DNA of 64,000 nucleotides from Epiperipatus broadwayi (GCA_028023455.1 JAQFVV010000014.1:3845336-3909335), one strand, 5' to 3'. Numbered from the stretch's first letter, positions 25,499-40,303 are shown. The notes: generated from the letters alone by a model not told the origin. A program made the numbers and translations.

Positions 25499-27600
25499 TT
25501 GTGGTTTCAGATAACTTCTGAATATATTTTACTATGGGGAAACAAGCTAAATTAGCATTATCTAAGAATCACTATAGGCTTGTTAGTAAACTTTATTAAA
25601 ATGTTGGTGGTGCATATTTCCACATATAAGAGGTGGTCCATTTGAAATAATGGAGCTTGCTACAAAATGAATTAATAAAATGTGAACATGATGAGTTCAG
25701 AACTAGGATAGGCATATTTAAATGTTCTGGGTCCTGACCACAGTTTCTTGCCCTATTCAAATAGCATGACTCCTGGGGGTACCTTTATGTCTACCATGGT
25801 GCAGGTAGCTGGTAAATGGGAAGGTCTCTAGCAAGACAAGGATATACCAATACATATATCGTAAATACACATTACAATGCACAAAGAAAATATAAAAATA
25901 TGACAAAAATAATTAATTGTGCTTTAAAATATATAGCTAATACTTATGCTGCTAACAAGCCAATTCATAAATTAAGCATCTAAATTAATGCTATAATAAA
26001 CAGAGCTAAATTAATAAATGAATGATCCCATTTGATAAAAAATAATCTGTATCACTAATTAAATTCTAACTAAAGGAAGGTATATTTTAAGGGATTTTAA
26101 TTGCTTATAAACAACAAAACATAACATTAATAGTACATATCTCTATGACTAAGATTCCATTATTAGATAAAATTACTTTTAAAATCATAATTTACAATTA
26201 TAATATTGCAAACCAAAATAACTATATATAAAAAATCAACTTTAAAGTTCAATTGATTATTACAAAAATCACAAAGCAATCAAATATTATTATTAATTAA
26301 TTTAATTTCAAAATAGTGAGTCAGGTTCTAAGAACTAAGCATTATTCTATGTTTACTAAATTGAAGATAGACATAATGATATTTTCAGTACAAAATTATT
26401 AAAATTAATATTCTTGCTGTTTCAAGACACATTTTGCATATTATCACATATCTAAAAATGAAATTTTATTAACTAAAATTATAAAATAGCTTCGGCATCA
26501 CCACAAGCATGAAAGTAACAGACAGATTTCAATTAAAAAATGATTATTAATTTTACACTTTAACATAAGTAATATTAGAGGTTTTACAGATTTAATATTA
26601 TAGAGATTAAGGCAAATAATAAGGAGTGACTCTCTAATTTAGCTTAGACTAAGATTTTAGAAATTAAACTTTACTTTGAACATTTATTTAAATTTATATC
26701 ATAGCTTTAGATTTAATAATTAAAGTTCTTTAGAGTTCTTTACATTGGTCTGAGGAATTTTACTACAATTATTGGTAGAAGCTTGTCTGTTGACATTTCT
26801 TGGAGGTGGATACCATAGCAGCAATTGTTCTTAGAATAGACAGTATCTCTCCAGTTAAAACATCAGCACAGCAGATCTGTAGCAGAAATATCTTCTCTTG
26901 CTATGATGGCTAGGTGCCCTCAGCATGTAATATGGAGATGGATATTGCCATCCTTTGGATTTGGAGAACAACAATCTCTGCCTGTCCTACTCAGCCATAT
27001 TGAAAATAAAACTGGTGTGGATTTGGTTAACAACTGCTTCAAAGATTTATAAAATATATTTTACATGAAAAAATTTAGCCTATTTATACTTGCCTTCCAT
27101 TAAGTTATATTTTTAATAACAAATTTTATTCCAGCAAAGCAAGCAATTAGCATTATATTTTTAAGTATCAAAAATAACTCCTGTCTTTTGTATTATTCCT
27201 TGAACAGGATGTTTTCTAATATTTGATTATTTACTTTCCCACAAAATTTTAGCAATTAACACAGTTGGCTAAATTTTATTCACGAGATAAAATTTATTTT
27301 TGACAAACATTTTTTGTATTAATAATTTTTAGATTTCATCATCGCGCCATCCTAAAACAGATTCATTGCATGATATTATTTTACAGATTATTATAAATTA
27401 TATTTAGAAAATATAGTAAATAATCAAATAATAAGATGCTATATATGTATGATGGTGGTATGTATAATAAAAATATATACATGTAATTTAAGCAAATTGA
27501 AATATAAATTGAATTAAATTGTATTTTAAATTATGCATTACTTTTACATAAATATATTACTGTAATCTGTATATAACAGTTAGGCTATAGACATTGAATA
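25499..27600. other. A+T-rich DNA without a recognisable gene
   Basis: No coding-like frame or repeat shared with the rest of the window was found. A moderately G/C-richer patch at 26790-27010 has no long frame on either strand. Confidence 0.45.
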
Positions 27601-27602
27601 TC

Positions 27603-27634
27603 ACACAAACACACACATATATATATATATATAT
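27603..27634. repeat. (CA)n-(TA)n tract at the LTR insertion site
   Basis: ACACACAC followed by ATATATAT runs directly up to the first TG of the LTR at 27635. The element therefore appears to have inserted into or next to a dinucleotide repeat, which hides any short target-site duplication. Confidence 0.75.
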
Positions 27635-28183
27635 TGTGATCTTCTGAATGGGTACAAGTAATTAAACTGTGTTGCTTCAGTAGTGAATAACTGCATTGCA
27701 CTAAAAAGATGAAATAGCCTTAAAATTTTAAAATTTTTCTATTAATGGTTCAAAAACTTATATGTGGGCCAACTGTGTATTTTGGTTAGCAATTTTTCAA
27801 GCATTTATTGTTATTATTATATTTGATAAAGTGTTTAATGCAAGGAAGGGGGGTGGATTATTACAGAAAGTGTTGTTATAATAGTTAGATTGATGCAAAG
27901 TTGTTTTATTTGTTTATAAGATAGTGTTGGTGTTTGTTTGAACGGTTTTCTGATTTATTATTCATTGACACCCATCCATTTACTAATATTATAGTCAGTG
28001 AAATATGTTTAACCTATAGCCATATCAATTATATCTAGTCAGGATAACTTAATATTTATGTGGCAGTACATATGCATGCAAGTATGTCTGTATCATTTTT
28101 CATTTCATTTTCATATTTAATTACAATAAACAATATTACACTTACAATAAAACATTTAAATTACAGTAATTATCTTTAATAAT
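27635..28183 (+). mobile_element. 5' copy of a duplicated LTR segment
   Basis: Starts TGTGATCTTCT and matches 35226-35769 almost base for base, with about fifteen substitutions, a 5 bp indel near 27905 and one or two single-base indels. This is the expected picture for two LTRs of one element after moderate divergence. Similarity stops at 28183. A TG start is present, but no CA end is visible at the point where similarity stops, so the true LTR may be longer and the 3' copy truncated. Confidence 0.8.
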
Positions 28184-31100
28184 TTTGCAAATATATATTT
28201 TCTTAAGTAATTAATGGATATTTGGATTAATAAATTATTTGACAATTTAAATAATATTATCAACCATTTTATTTAATAGCTAATTGATATTCATTTGTTT
28301 TAAGTTTGTAAAAAGTTATATTTTTTTGTTTTATTTAATTTGATTTAATTGTGAAGATCAAAATGATTTTTTTTTTGTCAAGAAAAGATTTCTTGAATAT
28401 TAATTAACTCTTGTCTGCAAAGAGAGGAGTTGAACTTTGGAGAAAAAAATGACCTTTTTGATGGAAGGAAATGATGTCTATTTAAGTAATAGTCACTAGT
28501 AAAATTTGTTCATTATTATTAGTATAAACATTTGCCTTAGTTCATTCTGCCTGTAACAAATATATCTTCCAGAAGTCCAGCTAATTTTTAAAGCTCCAAA
28601 GAAAGTCTAAAAAGGTCATAGGAAAATTCTAGTACCAGAAGTCTTTACCTAGAATGACGGGCTAAAATATAAAGAAAAAGATAGATCAGTTCCATTATTT
28701 GTTCAAATTAAACACTTAAGTTAACCCTATCATATTTATTTTCATTCTAAAATGCTTGTCTATTTTATTAGATTTATGCTACTTTATTTATTGATAATTA
28801 TTATTGTTAAGAAGAGAGTCAAAATGCATGAACTCTCTAATCTACTAACTAAATGGGGTGTCTTTTATAAATACTTTATGGAAACTATACAGAACAATTT
28901 AACAGGATTTATGTTCAGCTATCAGATAAACTTATATTTTACTTCTCCAAAAGTGAAGTTAAAATTAAAAGGATGTGTATACTTTATCATACTTTATTTA
29001 AATTATTATGGAATGACAACTTCATCTTTTATTTATGCTTCCAAAATTAAAATGTTTCATTTAAGAAATAATAAGTGACTTACCAGGGATTAATTAACTG
29101 CTACTATTTATTGAATGTGTGTCTGCTTAAGTCGGATTGAAGGATGTTAGTATTGAATATTTCCGTTCTCTTTGATGTATGTATTATAAAAAAACAAAGT
29201 CTTATTGCTTAAGGAGTCATGAATTTTATATGAACAATTAATTTGCAATGCCTAAAATTAAATATGTATATGCTAGCTTACAAATTATAGGAAAAACAAA
29301 TGCTCTCTAGGAAATCTGTTAAAATCTATTGTTAGGTTAAAAATTACTATGGAAGGAATTAAATAATTATTATCGTACAAATACAGCTGAAACTATCTTT
29401 TCATATTATGGTCATTATAAAAAAATTTACTACTTACATGCTATATAAGTAAACTCTATTAGCTTTTGCTAAAGAACATTGGAGATTTACTAAATTAATT
29501 GTGAATTATAACTGTTTCATCCTACAAGGATTTATTTTATGTTTCATATTCGTATTAAATACTTACTCATTTTGGGATTCATCTCTGTATCATTCAGTAA
29601 GCTTGGAAAGAAACTTTGCAAGTGAAGATATATTTTTTTTTTCAAGTTTAAAAGAAGAGTGACTTTTAATTTTTTTTTATTTATTGTTAATGGTATATAT
29701 CATAGATAGTTAGACAGATTTACTGTTATATGTTGCTTATATACTCATGCTAGTTTATGAACCTCTGGACCATCACAGAAAAGCATGTTCACAAATTGGG
29801 GAATATGCTGGTAAAATATTATTGCTTAAATATGATTTGTTTTCTTTTATGAAGTTGAAATATGGATATTTTGGGTATATTGCTAAAGAGAGGTGTTTAG
29901 TTTATTACATTTATTTTTCTCTATCTCAAAATGATAATGTTTTGGGGGGCTTTCAAAGTAGCGGGTATATGAAAGAAATATCATATCCGAGAGGGCAAAG
30001 AAACCTCGTTCATAATAATTATTACTATTTAAATTTGGAACAATTGAAAGTCTAATTTAAGCTAAAAGTTTATATTGTAATCTATCATTTATTTATCATA
30101 ACCTTTGCATATTATATAACTTAGAATTGTTTTTCATACTCTTATTTATGCATGTGTGTGTCTATTTTGGGCAATTATTATATTTACATAGTAAACATTC
30201 AGTTTTATGGCCGTTTCTCAATATGAATTTCGGATGTTGTCATATTCTAAAGAATTGAAGGGATGAATGATTTATCTGTATGTATTTATCTGCCAGCGTA
30301 TGATGTTAGATATGTAGAGGAGCCGTTTGAAAGGAAATTATTCTTGACACATTCTATATTTGTAGGGATGAAAGATTTTTCCTCTTAGTATATTTTTAAG
30401 TGTTTTGCCATGAGTAGAGCCAACGTTAGATTGTATATGTTATATGTACGTATTATGAAATGATATTTATGAAATTAAATGATATTTTCCTATTTTGGTG
30501 TTGAGAAAAAATTCCACACCAATAGTGTATTTCAGATTTAAATAAGTTATTGTTGATGTATTAGTTAAAAAGTTTATTTGCTCCTCATGTGCTGGGATTT
30601 CTCTTGAACATCTAGTTTGTATTATCATAGAAATATAGCTCTGTGTAATTCAGTCAGTAGTTGGATAAATAGTTAATGTAAATTCTTTATTGAATCTTAG
30701 AGTAGATATAGTGTCCTATTTTGTTGGTTGGTCTATGACATTGTCCGAAATGAAACATTTATTTAATAATTCATAGATAGATTGATAATGTGTAGAAAAG
30801 ATTGTTTTCTTTTATTATTGCTTAAGATATGACACACACGCGTAATGTAAATAATATCGGGTATTTAAAATATAATATTGTTAAACTCAAAAACAGGAAA
30901 TAAATGTTTTAAAACATATCATATTAATTTCCCACACATTAGATATCATCAAAATCATCAGAATGAGTATGATTTTATTGCTATGTGTAAAAAATAGTTA
31001 TTTAAAATGTTCATCTAATTAAGTTGTTGAAAGCTGCTCTCTTCATAGCCAAATGTATTAATTTGTTTTATTCCCACAATTGATAATATAACCTCTCAAA

Positions 31101-32167
31101 AGTATATATTGTGCCCATAGTATAACGTATTATTTATACAGTATTGCATATGGAAATGTTTAAATAGCTCGGATATTCAAAGTTAGAATATTCAAGTCTT
31201 GTTTGCTTGTTAATTTGCGTTCATAAGTGTGAAGCTAATAAACGATGTAACATGTCAGAGGGATAATCCCAAACTTGTGTTTATGGAGTTAGGTGTAAAT
31301 TAAAGATTGGGACAAATAAACTCATTGCAAATTGATTACTTTAAATTTAAATCTTGAGTGTAAATAAATGATTTGTTTATTTATTAAAAACTGTGTTCTG
31401 AGTTACTCTTATGTGCATTCGTATTCTAGTTTCCACATCTCCACATTTCATACATCTATTACAAAAATAAGTACATTGTTTTATAGTCCTGATAATAAAT
31501 ATGCTGAAATATGATAATATTGTTTCCTTGATCCAGACATTACATGAAATATTTATTGCTTGATAAACTTATAGAAAGGTTGACTATTTAGAGTATTATT
31601 TAGATGATGATGTGAGATTAAAAGATACCATATCTTCTTCATTATCTAATTGCTAGCCCAGTAAAACATTATTTAATTTATTTCATTATATTTTATTATA
31701 ATTTAGAGTTATAAATTACTGGCTAAAATAGTTCTTTGGTCTAACTGTGTTATAGATTCCCTTAGATCTGATTTTATATTCCTAGAGGAACATTAATTCA
31801 GTTATTTAGATTAAGATGTGCTGAACAATAGAGTTATTTAGTGTTATGCTTTTCTATTCTGTCAGAGTTATATTGAGCTAATATAGAGTGTGACTGGATG
31901 ATGGAAGAGATCAAATTGAAATTATATTTTGTTAGATGGAATAAATAAAACTCTGCTAGCCTTTATCATTTGGTTAATTAATAAATAAGGTTTATATTTT
32001 ATTTGATAATTTATAGTATTTCTTCCTTCATTTATTTATATTCTATATGTTATGAACTTTCTGTAACCTCCCACTGAGCGAAGCTGTAAGATAAACATAA
32101 GTAAAAGAGTCTCAGCATTAATTATGAATCAGATAAAATGATAAATCGTTCTATTCTTTAATAGAAT
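28184..32167 (+). other. Unassigned part of the LTR retrotransposon
   Basis: This 4 kb lies between the duplicated LTR segment and a primer-binding-site-like motif. Two open frames occur (28752-29078, 108 residues, and 29747-30055, 102 residues). The second has a fairly ordinary composition, but I recognise neither. If the binding-site call at 32168 is right, this whole stretch belongs to a very long 5' LTR. Otherwise it includes a nested insertion. The last 600 bp resembles 5940-6345, which supports an LTR end near 32167. Confidence 0.4.
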
Positions 32168-32183
32168 TGGTGCCCTGGGCATT
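32168..32183 (+). promoter_or_regulatory. Putative retrotransposon primer-binding site
   Basis: Reads TGGTGCCCTGGGCATT immediately after a hairpin TTCTATT..AATAGAA. The counterpart at 6330 has the same hairpin and a near-identical motif. Its place about 960 bp upstream of the Gag-like start fits a first-strand priming site. Confidence 0.45.
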
Positions 32184-32214
32184 TGCTCATATAATGTACA
32201 TGAGCAGTGATGTG

Positions 32215-32640
32215 TGAGTGGGTTACAGTACGTTTTGTGGTGTGCCAATGTGGCCGCATGATTGGTTAGTGGTGGGGTAATTATGGGGCTGGTTTTTGGC
32301 ATCCAATGTATTAGACCCAATGATGGTGATTATAATACATTTTCTGGCGACCAATGTAGATGAATTGACTGAGGATTAGTGAGGATTGTGAATATAGGTT
32401 TTCTGATGCACAATGTGGTGACTTGATTGGCTAATGGTTTGTTAGGCATAGAGTAGGTTTTCTAGCAATAAATATGGTGGGCTTGACAAGGTATTCTAGT
32501 CAATTAGATCATAATAGTGTGGACCGGAGTATAGTAGGTTTGCTGGCACACAACATTTAGGCCTTGATAGGCATGTCTGATCTTGAGTGATGATGATGAT
32601 AGTGGTTTGCTGGTGATCAATGTGTTAGGCTCGATAAACC
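32215..32640 (+). repeat. Degenerate tandem repeat in the retroelement leader
   Basis: Seven diverged copies of a motif approximated by GGTTTTCTGGCACACAATG followed by TGGTGGCTTGATTGG occur near 32228, 32291, 32339, 32395, 32454, 32533 and 32601, spaced about 50-80 bp apart. The stretch is G/T-rich on the plus strand, unlike its surroundings, and has no reading frame. It may serve as a packaging or translation leader, or simply be an old minisatellite. Confidence 0.6.
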
Positions 32641-33130
32641 ATTCCAGTCCATTGAATTATAGTAATGTAGGCTTGATAATTATAGTAGTTATATTAGTGT
32701 AACAGGAGTGTAATTTGGATATTGTCAACATATCACATTTGATGAGTAAATTTATATAATATTGTGAATATTGGTTATAATGTTTAATGCATAGAGAATT
32801 TAGCCTAATAATTATTTTTATTAGAGTTATGTTGTCCTCATTATTATATTAAGGTCAATTCAATGTACAGCATATTTGTAAATGATTAAGGAGATTTTAG
32901 TTAACTAATTCATTGGTGTTTGGATCAATACTATCAGATTATGTAGTGCAATAATTTTGCTATCAGGTGTGGAAACCGAATGTTACATGGAATAACACAA
33001 CTAAGTATATCAGAATTACCTTATGGGTTCTTAAGTGATGATGGGAGATTTAAATTGTTTGATTGGGGAGAGGACTGGGATTGATATACCTTTTCTTTGT
33101 GAATATTAATAAGTAAAAATATAAAATACA

Positions 33131-35089
33131 ATGAAAGAGATTAATATATGCGAAGATTTGGGAGGGTCCCAAGAAGTGTTGTCTTCTGATGTAATTGTGC
33201 TGTCTCCTGATACTGATTCCAGAAATGAAACTATGAATTTAACCAACAGAAAGGATGATAGGGTAGAAAATGTTCCATCTGAAAAAATGGATGAATTTCC
33301 ACAGACAGACTGACAAATGTTTGAGAAAATGTTCAGGGAGCTGTCCAAACAAATGTCAGAAATGAAAGATAGTTCAGCTAAACAAATGTCAGAAACAAAA
33401 GATAGTTCAGCTAAACAAATGTCAGAGATAAAAAATAATTCAGCTAAACAAATGTCAGACATGTTAGAAATGAAAGATGGCATAAAAGAACTAACAGATA
33501 ATTCAGCTAAACAAAGGTTAGAAATAGAAGATAGAATGATGTCAGAAATAAAAGAGGTTAGTTAAACAAATGTTAGAAATAAGAGAGATTAGAGAGGATG
33601 TTAAAAGCCAAACATGTAAGTTGGAAATGATGGAAGTAAGCATTAAGAATCAACTGCAGCAAATTAGAGTAGACAATGAAAATTCAGTGCTCCAGCTTAA
33701 GGAAGAAATCCAGGAAAATTTTACCAAAACAGAAATGATGATTATAAATAAAGGGCAAGAATATCAAACATTATATAGCAAGTACACTAGTAAATGCACC
33801 ATTGAGATCAAACAGAAATTTGAAATATTTGAAAAAAAGTTAGGAAGTGTCAGAAACAGTTTAGCAGAACACCAAAGTAAGAGTGTAGATAGCACCTTAA
33901 GGACAGATGGTCAGATTAGTGAATGTCAAAACCAGATAAAGAATTTAAGCTTGCAAGTAGAAGCACAGAAGTTAGATCCAGGTAGGGCTAATCAAAATAT
34001 GATTGACCAAATTAGACAGATTATTAAAGGTGTTGAATATGTTCAACAAGAGTCAGAAGTGATATTAGAAGTACAGAGGAATATGAAAAGTCAAGTATCA
34101 GAATTAGAGATAGTGAAAGTAATTGGTGAAGATCAGCTACAACAGAGTACATTAGATAAGTATAACTCTATAGTTAAAGAGGAAAATCAGCAGGTTGTTA
34201 AGTCAGTCAATAAGAATGTTAGTTTAACCAGTGAAGAATTAAAGGCATATAAGATACTAAAAGAAGTAATTAATCGAAATCCAGAATTAGATAGAAATAA
34301 GATTATGAATATACTTAAGGATTTCAAGAAAAATTTAGATAAAAATAAAGAGATTAATATATCAGTGAAACCAGAGTTAATTTCTTTAGGCATAAAATAT
34401 CCAGAAATTTTGAGAAGCAAATTAGTGAAGGTTACTGATATTACCAGTAATAAATTTAAAGATAAAAATAAAGGCATAGTTTCTGAGTGTGTTTATAATA
34501 ACTTAGATCATAATATGAAGATGAATGTTTATAGAAAGGTGCTATATGCAGGTAGTAAACATGTATTATCTAGTCTAAAACATATAATGACATATTTTAA
34601 TCATGCTAGAGAAGTTGATATGCTAAAAATTAAATGCAAATTTAAGAATACAAATAAATTTTGTATAGATTCTCTTAAGAAAGTTATCAGTTCAAAAAGA
34701 AACTTAGGAAAGGGTAAGATCAAACTTAAAACAGCCAAAGGAGAATTAGTTAGTGTGAACCACCTTAAAAAGGTTAGAAATAAAGTAGATGATAATGAGA
34801 GAGTTAGATCTAAATCCAAGAAAGTGAAGATGGATGATAAGCATATTCGCCATAGTAAAGCTGGACCTCACCCTTTCAAAATCCATGATTGTGTGATGAT
34901 CAGAACTCCCCATGTCAGTCCCTTCGAAAACATACTTTTAGGAAGTTTTTAGATCTCTATGAAGGCCTATATGAGATAGTGAGACAAGTGGGTGAGAATG
35001 CATTTTTGGTCTCTACCCCAGAAGGAATGAAAGGTACCTATAATGCTCGTAGCCTGATACCATATCCAATTAAAGTGCCAGATAGTTAA
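33131..35089 (+). pseudogene. Defective Gag-like protein with integrase C-terminal tail
   Basis: A coding region interrupted by one in-frame TGA (33311-33313) and two frameshifts (about 33560 and about 34925). The N-terminal part is hydrophilic. Then comes an 11-residue repeat of the type AKQMSEMKDSS (about 33340-33520) and a long coiled coil rich in Glu, Lys, Gln and Met to about residue 200 of the main frame, as in insect gypsy Gag proteins. A Lys-rich stretch of about 290 residues follows that I do not recognise. The end matches the SH3-like integrase C-terminal domain: KAGPHPFKIHDCVMIRTP, then after the frameshift LYEGLYEIVRQVGENAFLV and GTYNARSLIPY. Protease, reverse transcriptase and the integrase DDE core are absent. 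The Gag-to-tail junction has no stop codon, suggesting the fused frame was once translated. Confidence 0.7.
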
Positions 35090-35211
35090 GGAATTTTGAG
35101 AGCAGAAAAATTTTGTATGCATGGTTTCCAAAATGAGAATTAACCTTATTGAATGATGTTTAATAATTGTTAATATAACCTTGTATGTTGCTTATTTCAT
35201 TTTTTCTTTAT

Positions 35212-35221
35212 AAGAAAGGGG
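35212..35221 (+). other. Polypurine tract of the LTR retrotransposon
   Basis: AAGAAAGGGG lies four bases upstream of the TG that starts the second LTR segment. This is the usual site of plus-strand priming and independently supports 35226 as an LTR start. Confidence 0.65.
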
Positions 35222-35225
35222 TATT

Positions 35226-35760
35226 TGTGATCTTCTAAATGATCACAAGTAATTAAACTGTGTTGCATCAGTAGTGAACAACTGCATTGTACTAAAAAAA
35301 TAAAATAGCCTTAAAATTTTTAAATTTTTCTATTAATGGTTCAAAAACTTATATGTGGGCCAACTGTGCATTTTGGTTAGCAATTTTTCAAGCATTTATT
35401 GTTATTATTATATTTGATAAAGTGTTTAATGCAAGGAAGGGGGGTGGATTATTACAGAAAGTGTTGTTATAATAGTTAGATTGATGCAAAGTTGTTTGTT
35501 TATAAGATAGGGTTGGTGTTTGTTTGAACGGTTTTCTGATTTATTATTCATTGACACCCATCCATTTACTAATATTATAGTCAGAGAAATATGTTTAACC
35601 TATAGCCATATCAATTATATCTAGTCAGGATAACTTAATATTTATGTGACAGTACATATGCATGCAAGTATGTCTATATCATTTTTCATTTCATTTTCAT
35701 ATTTAATTACAATAAACAATATTACACTTACAATAAAACATTTAAATTACAGTAATTATC

Positions 35761-35769
<9 letters not shown>
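35226..35769 (+). mobile_element. 3' copy of the duplicated LTR segment
   Basis: Matches 27635-28183 in the same orientation. It begins TGTGATCTTCT after the polypurine tract and ends in TTTAATAAT, from which the following AAT microsatellite appears to have grown. It contains AATAAA-like words near its end (35712, 35731) that could serve for polyadenylation. Confidence 0.8.
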
Positions 35770-37543
<1,774 letters not shown>

Positions 37544-37558
37544 TTGATAATCTTTTTG

Positions 37559-37946
37559 AACCACTAAACATCACATGAGCACTATTTCTTATGCTAGCAC
37601 ATAACTGTTATTAAAACAGGCAAAACTCTCCATACAGTAGTGTCACTCATTTCCAATCAGAAAGCTTAGATTGAAACATTATTGTGTTTTCAATTTCATT
37701 CTCATAGTTTTGTAGTTAAGTAGAGATAAAAGGTGACTGCTGGAGAGTTGCATTAGATCCTAAGATGTAGGTGCAGTGCTCTCAGATCCAAAGCTCCTCA
37801 CTGACAAAAGCCACAAGCCAGAAATTAGTCTGGGGATATTGTATGAGTAGGCACTAGATAAGGATTTCATGCACAAGCCTTCTGGCATCCATTGATTACT
37901 CTGGTTGGCACTGAGTGGCACTACTGTATGGAGAGTTTTGCCTGTT
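37559..37946. mobile_element. Hammerhead-bearing foldback element, family A copy 2
   Basis: Flanked by an exact 15 bp direct repeat, TTGATAATCTTTTTG, at 37544-37558 and 37947-37961. The left end carries the outer segment (ACATCACATGAGCAC...); the right end stops at GAGTTTTGCCTGTT, so the asymmetry is opposite to copy 1. The left arm has lost about 200 bp including its ribozyme core. The right arm keeps a mutated core at 37796-37835. Confidence 0.85.
37796..37835 (+). ncRNA. Mutated hammerhead motif, family A copy 2
   Basis: CCUCA, CUGACAA, a GCC-containing stem II, GAAAU, AGUC and UGGGG in the correct order and spacing. The CUGACAA box differs from CUGAUGA at two positions, the same two changed bases as in the right arm of copy 1, which suggests a shared inactive subfamily. 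Confidence 0.55.
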
Positions 37947-38680
37947 TTGATAATCTTTTTGCAGAGAATTTTAAAATGAATTTTAAAATTAGAAGTTTTC
38001 TTTCTCCTTTTTTTGCAAATACTTAAGAAACTAATTCAGTTTCCTGAACAAATATATTCTTTTTGTACTCTATTATTTGACAGTTAATAAATTAAAACAT
38101 TTAGAAAGAAAAAAATATACACATGCATTCAAATTTGCTTACATGAAGGCCTAGATATCAGAGAAAAAAATTTTAAGTTGTTCAGTCCTATTTATAACTT
38201 TACAATGACTAATGTAATACTCAACCTTGAAACCAAGGATATGCTCATATTTTCTTTACTCAAATATTAAAATTAGATTCATCGTGCATTTCAAAGTCAA
38301 AGTCTTTCTGTTATAACAATAAAAAAAAACAAAATAATAATTCATAAATAATGGTATATAAAAATATTTAATTCTTTAAAAATAAATATTACATTCTTTA
38401 AATCAACACACTCAAATAATTTAATTTACATATTCATACTATTGTATTAGAAATATATACAATTTATATATTATCCCAACTTAAATGCTACACATTATGT
38501 TAAACATAAAAAATATTTATGTTTGAGATATCAAATATTTTATTTGTAGTGTAATACCAGTTATGACTACAATAAAAAATAGAAAGAATGATAATATTAA
38601 TGAATTTTATTAAATTTATTAATTTTATTAACTAACATTATTGTTTCATTATTTATATGTATTTTTAAAAGAATAAGCTT

Positions 38681-38707
38681 CCCGGATGATGCTATGACAC
38701 ATGAGAA
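38681..38707 (+). mobile_element. Remnant of the SINE 3' end
   Basis: CCCGGATGATGCTATGACAC followed by an A-rich tail matches the 3' end of the SINE at 13868-13973 (CCCGGCCGATGCTATGACAC plus A tail). Only about 25 bp survive. AATAAG words on both sides could be a worn duplication, but this is not decisive. Confidence 0.55.
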
Positions 38708-39718
38708 AAAATAAGACTAATTTACTAACTTTATGCTATAATAATAATATGTTTCTTTCTCTAGCATTTAGTTTTCATAGCAACCATTTTAACATTCTCT
38801 AGATTAATGTATAACTTTTAAATCTATTTAATACAATTTTTTTGAACATTATCTTCATCATATACACAATTTAAACTCAATTTCTGTCAGTACAATATTT
38901 GAAAAATCCCATAGCTATTGTTTTTAATTATAGTTTTATTTTTTAATTTTATTTTTTAACTTCCTTTGGGTGAATCACTGAAGTTTGAGACAGTGGATAT
39001 GATGACCTCACCAAATATGGATATTATCTTTTTTATTTGAAAGTAGCAGTTGAAGTACACAAATATTTATTATAGACAGATAGAAATCCAATTTTATTTT
39101 TTGAATATTAATTGAATTAAATATGTATGCAGAATTATCATTTAAATTATTATAATAGAGAGCTGAAACTTTTAATCTATGAGTCGGAACAGGGATGCAT
39201 CTTCCAGAAAACTTATTGTAAAGTGAAATATTAGATGTCGTTGATTGTTTTAATTGAAAATTACAACAATACAAACTTCAGAGACAATTTCAATCCTACT
39301 TTTGCTATCTGCTGTGCCAAACTTCATAAAGCTTGTGTTAGCTATATAATTTTACCCTATATTCATGATTTTATTATTCAAATTTTTAATAATTCTTGAT
39401 TTTCAAACAGCTATTAAATAAAAATTTAAATAATTGTAAATTTAAATTTATAAATTGTGCTTATACCTAATTATATGAGTAACATCATGAACCATCTCTT
39501 ACTGATTGATTCATTTTCTCATCTGGTTTTTTTAGAATACACAATCAATCATGTGGGTGCTGTATAGATTTATTATTGTGCCACCTTTTTTATAATTACA
39601 TTATTCTATTTTTTTCTTAGTTATTTTTCTTGATAAGTTAATATATATAATTTCTAAATTAAATTCTATCATATGTACATATTTATATATTAAAGTGCAT
39701 ATTATGATGCCTGTAGCA

Positions 39719-39820
39719 GAAACCAGTCTGGGTTGAGGATATTCTCAAAGCTTATTAAGAGCTTTGCAAGCTTTATATATAATACAAAGTACATATTATA
39801 TAGAGTTCAATATTATCATG
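39719..39820 (+). mobile_element. Truncated family B hammerhead element fragment
   Basis: Begins GAAACCAGTCTGGG, the second half of the ribozyme core, and continues with an A+T-rich tail resembling the 3' segment of the family B element at 53799-54596 (AAGCTT..AGAGCT..TATATATAATAC). The first catalytic box (CUGAUGA) is absent, as in the similar fragment at 59348, so both may be truncated near the same place. Confidence 0.5.
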
Positions 39821-40303
39821 ATTTCAGACATTTATATAAAGGCTTATAATCAAATGATCATAGATATAGAGTGAATGCTGTAAGAAATATGCTTTATATA
39901 AAGTAAAATCTTAAAGATTTTGATATTTAAAAAAATAGATTTCCTTATACAAGTGCTGTGTTAATATAAATTATAATTTAGAAGATGGCTGCAATATATA
40001 AAAACTACTACCATTTTCCATTATTGAACTAACTAAAAGAAGCTTTAAACTCTGGATCATATAAATTTCAGCTCTTTAATATAATAATAAATAATTAAAT
40101 AGCTTTATTGTTTGGAAATACCGAAAGTGACTAAGCTGAGCACAATAAACTCCAGAGAATGTCACTCTATTATTGTACCAAATCATGCATGACAATAGAA
40201 ATTTATGCAAATGATAATACTGGATAAAAATGATTTATTCTTTTGAAAAAAAAACTTAATTAAAAATAATAATTAGCATAAAAGCAAAATTTATTAAACT
40301 TAC

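Noticed and set aside
34187-34819. Minus-strand frames of 96 and 72 residues
   Set aside because: They are antisense shadows of the Gag-like coding region.
38941-39310. Minus-strand 88-residue frame considered as the next dynein exon
   Set aside because: Its translation has no resemblance to the heavy-chain region expected after LRK (an AxxGEVGM-type start and Trp-rich block), and no splice sites frame it.
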